Source: Limenecus sp048360435 (GTDB lineage: Bacteria; Cyanobacteriota; Vampirovibrionia; Gastranaerophilales; Gastranaerophilaceae). From it: a stretch of DNA of 5,984 bases. Under the pieces are notes generated by a model. That model was not told where the DNA came from. It ran no database searches and saw only the letters and a program-made list of their open reading frames with translations. Below are positions 5,143 to 5,984 of this stretch, in pieces. How positions within the stretch are numbered: the first letter of the stretch is position 1; every line of letters starts with the position of its first letter. The stretch lies in NCBI GenBank assembly GCA_048360435.1, contig DBGCOP010000005.1, positions 1-5,984 of the forward strand, read 5' to 3'. The translations under genes and the position numbers were made by a program.

Positions 5143-5644
5143 TCAGTTCGCCTTTTTCGTTGTAGCAGTTTTTCCCTATCCAATGAGAAGAAAGACTTTT
5201 ATCTTTATTGAAAACGAACTGTTCATTATTTTCCAGCCACAATCGAATTGAATCTAAATTCCCATCAGCATCATACATTACAGACTTTTGAGGATAAGAA
5301 GTTATTGTTTTAAGCTCAATTCCAATTAATTTTCCGGAACTATTATAATAGAAATATTCATTTCTTTTGCTGCGATATGAAATACTGTATGCGCCATCTG
5401 AAAATAGCGTTAGATATCTATTTTTATATTTCTTCTTTTTTTTTCTCATTGCAAGATTATTTTCTTCAAAATTTTTATCAGTTATATGCTCAACATAATT
5501 CATCATGTTGATTTTTTCAGAGACATCTTTAAAACACTCTATCCTTGCTGTTTCTACTGTGTACGAAACTCCGCCGTTTAATGTGTATGCAGACACTATA
5601 AACAATGAAACAAAAACAAAAAATGTATAACAAATTTTACTCAT
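5126..5644 (-). CDS. Secreted accessory protein B, paralogue of the gene at 4464-4976
   Basis: A 172-residue minus-strand protein from ATG 5644 to TAG 5128-5126. It has an N-terminal signal peptide (MSKICYTFFVFVSLFIVSA) with likely cleavage near VSA, then LNGGVSYTVETAR. A basic stretch RKKKKKYK (67-74) precedes FSDGAYSISY. The C-terminal half repeats the aromatic-D/N-x-x-G-x-L pattern: YYNSSGKL (99-106), MYDADGNL (123-130), VFNKDKSL (144-151, with the Gly replaced) and CYNEKGEL (160-167). Protein A shares GGVSYTV, the F-x-D-V-S-x-K-I segment, FSD-x-x-Y, VMYD-x-x-GNL, EQ-x-VF and GKNCYNEKGEL, so they are homologues, but far from identical. The gene lies in a second copy of the same arrangement, divergent from the tail gene at 5677. 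Function unknown; likely exported. It is the only gene here ending in TAG. Confidence 0.75.
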   Translation of the reverse strand: MSKICYTFFVFVSLFIVSAYTLNGGVSYTVETARIECFKDVSEKINMMNYVEHITDKNFEENNLAMRKKKKKYKNRYLTLFSDGAYSISYRSKRNEYFYYNSSGKLIGIELKTITSYPQKSVMYDADGNLDSIRLWLENNEQFVFNKDKSLSSHWIGKNCYNEKGELIMTRE

Positions 5645-5650
5645 AAAAAA

Positions 5651-5656
5651 ATTATA
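5651..5656 (-). promoter_or_regulatory. Promoter -10 of inverted gene B (predicted leaderless)
   Basis: On the minus strand TGTTATAAT is a perfect extended -10. Six T residues separate it from ATG (5644-5642), so transcription should start on the A of the start codon. There is no Shine-Dalgarno. The layout is the same as for gene A. TTGTCA about 21 bases upstream again overlaps the opposing ATGACAA start. Confidence 0.65.
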
Positions 5657-5676
5657 ACATATAGAAAGGACTCATC

Positions 5677-5984
5677 ATGACAATAGATTACATACAAACA
5701 GACGACCCCAAAAAACTTCAAAAAGCACTGAAAGAACTAATTGAAACATTAAAAAAGAATAACAAAGAATTCGCTGAGGTGTTTAAGGCGGCAAAAGATA
5801 TTTACACCAGCCAGTTTGAGCAAGTCCGCAAAGATGCTGAGGAGTTAAAACAATACGGTATCGGACTTACTTTTGAAGAAATGCTCGAACGAAAGCTCAG
5901 CGGCAACACTTCCAAAATCCAATCTAAATATTCTGACATTTACAACAAGATTGATTCTTCCGATATGTCTGATGCGCAAAAATC
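5677..5984 (+). CDS. Tail protein, probably tape measure N-terminus (incomplete at window end)
   Basis: ATG 5677 follows AGAAAGGA (5663-5670) with 6-base spacing. The frame stays open for 102 codons to the end of the window, so the gene is longer. The product begins MTIDYIQTDDPKKLQKALKE and is charged and strongly helical, with heptad-like spacing (LQKALKELIETLKK, then FEQVRKDAEELKQYG), followed by a GLTFEEMLERKLSG segment and a Ser/Asp-rich helix. Tape measure proteins are long and alpha-helical and follow the tail chaperone gene, which is the position here once the inverted genes are removed. No hydrophobic or lysozyme domain is visible in this fragment, so tape measure is a positional inference. 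The first nine residues differ from those of the truncated copy at 5008, while the next 26 residues are identical. Confidence 0.55.
   Translation, partial: MTIDYIQTDDPKKLQKALKELIETLKKNNKEFAEVFKAAKDIYTSQFEQVRKDAEELKQYGIGLTFEEMLERKLSGNTSKIQSKYSDIYNKIDSSDMSDAQK
5704..5781 (+). repeat. 78-bp direct repeat, copy 2
   Basis: Second, in-gene copy of the repeat at 5044-5121. Identity ends at base 5781; afterwards this copy continues as FKAAKDIYTSQFEQ in the open tail gene, so this is the functional context. Confidence 0.97.

Noticed and set aside
5044..5781. Template/variable repeat pair of a diversity-generating retroelement
   Set aside because: The repeats are perfectly identical, without adenine-specific differences, and no reverse transcriptase is in the window.

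Overview
The window is a run of late structural genes from a tailed phage or prophage (siphovirus-like, long tail), interrupted near its 3' end by two inverted accessory genes. The DNA is AT-rich and the plus-strand genes are tightly packed, mostly with strong AGGAG or AAAGGA ribosome binding sites. Host identity cannot be proven from this stretch. The two inverted secreted proteins share a GGVSYTV start and a GKNCYNEKGEL end, and from memory this resembles secreted protein families of gut Gastranaerophilales (Melainabacteria). That is a tentative reading.

Layout. Positions 3-95 hold a tiny reading frame. Positions 128-1322 hold three head-tail connector genes: a DnaT-like/gp6-type adaptor, a head-closure or minor capsid protein, and a tail terminator. 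The tail tube gene follows (1334-1927). A long hairpin at 1950-1997 separates it from a probable small terminase gene (2012-2431), which is followed one base later by the large terminase gene (2433-3716, GTG start). Terminase therefore lies between tail tube and tail chaperone, rather than at the head of the packaging/head module where most siphophages have it. A non-coding 276-base gap follows. It carries a perfect 16-bp palindrome, an extended -10 promoter, a foldable RNA and an intrinsic terminator, which together look like a small RNA or attenuated leader of about 180 nt. The tail assembly chaperone (3993-4382) comes next, with a 9-A slippery run and a -1 frame extension interrupted by one amber codon.

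From 4464 the pattern changes. Two related signal-peptide genes lie on the minus strand (4464-4976 and 5126-5644). Each is divergent from a copy of the start of the same plus-strand tail gene, probably the tape measure. The first copy (5008-5142) is a truncated duplicate. The second (5677 onward) is open and runs off the window. The two copies share a perfect 78-bp repeat. Both inverted genes have TATAAT exactly 6 bases before their ATG and no Shine-Dalgarno, which predicts leaderless mRNAs; the plus-strand genes use classical ribosome binding sites.

How the parts may work together: the plus-strand genes build and fill the head, close it, and form the tail. The inverted genes look like phage-carried accessory genes (morons) with their own promoters, possibly expressed in the lysogen and exporting proteins to the host envelope. 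Transcription of the tail genes would run antisense through them.
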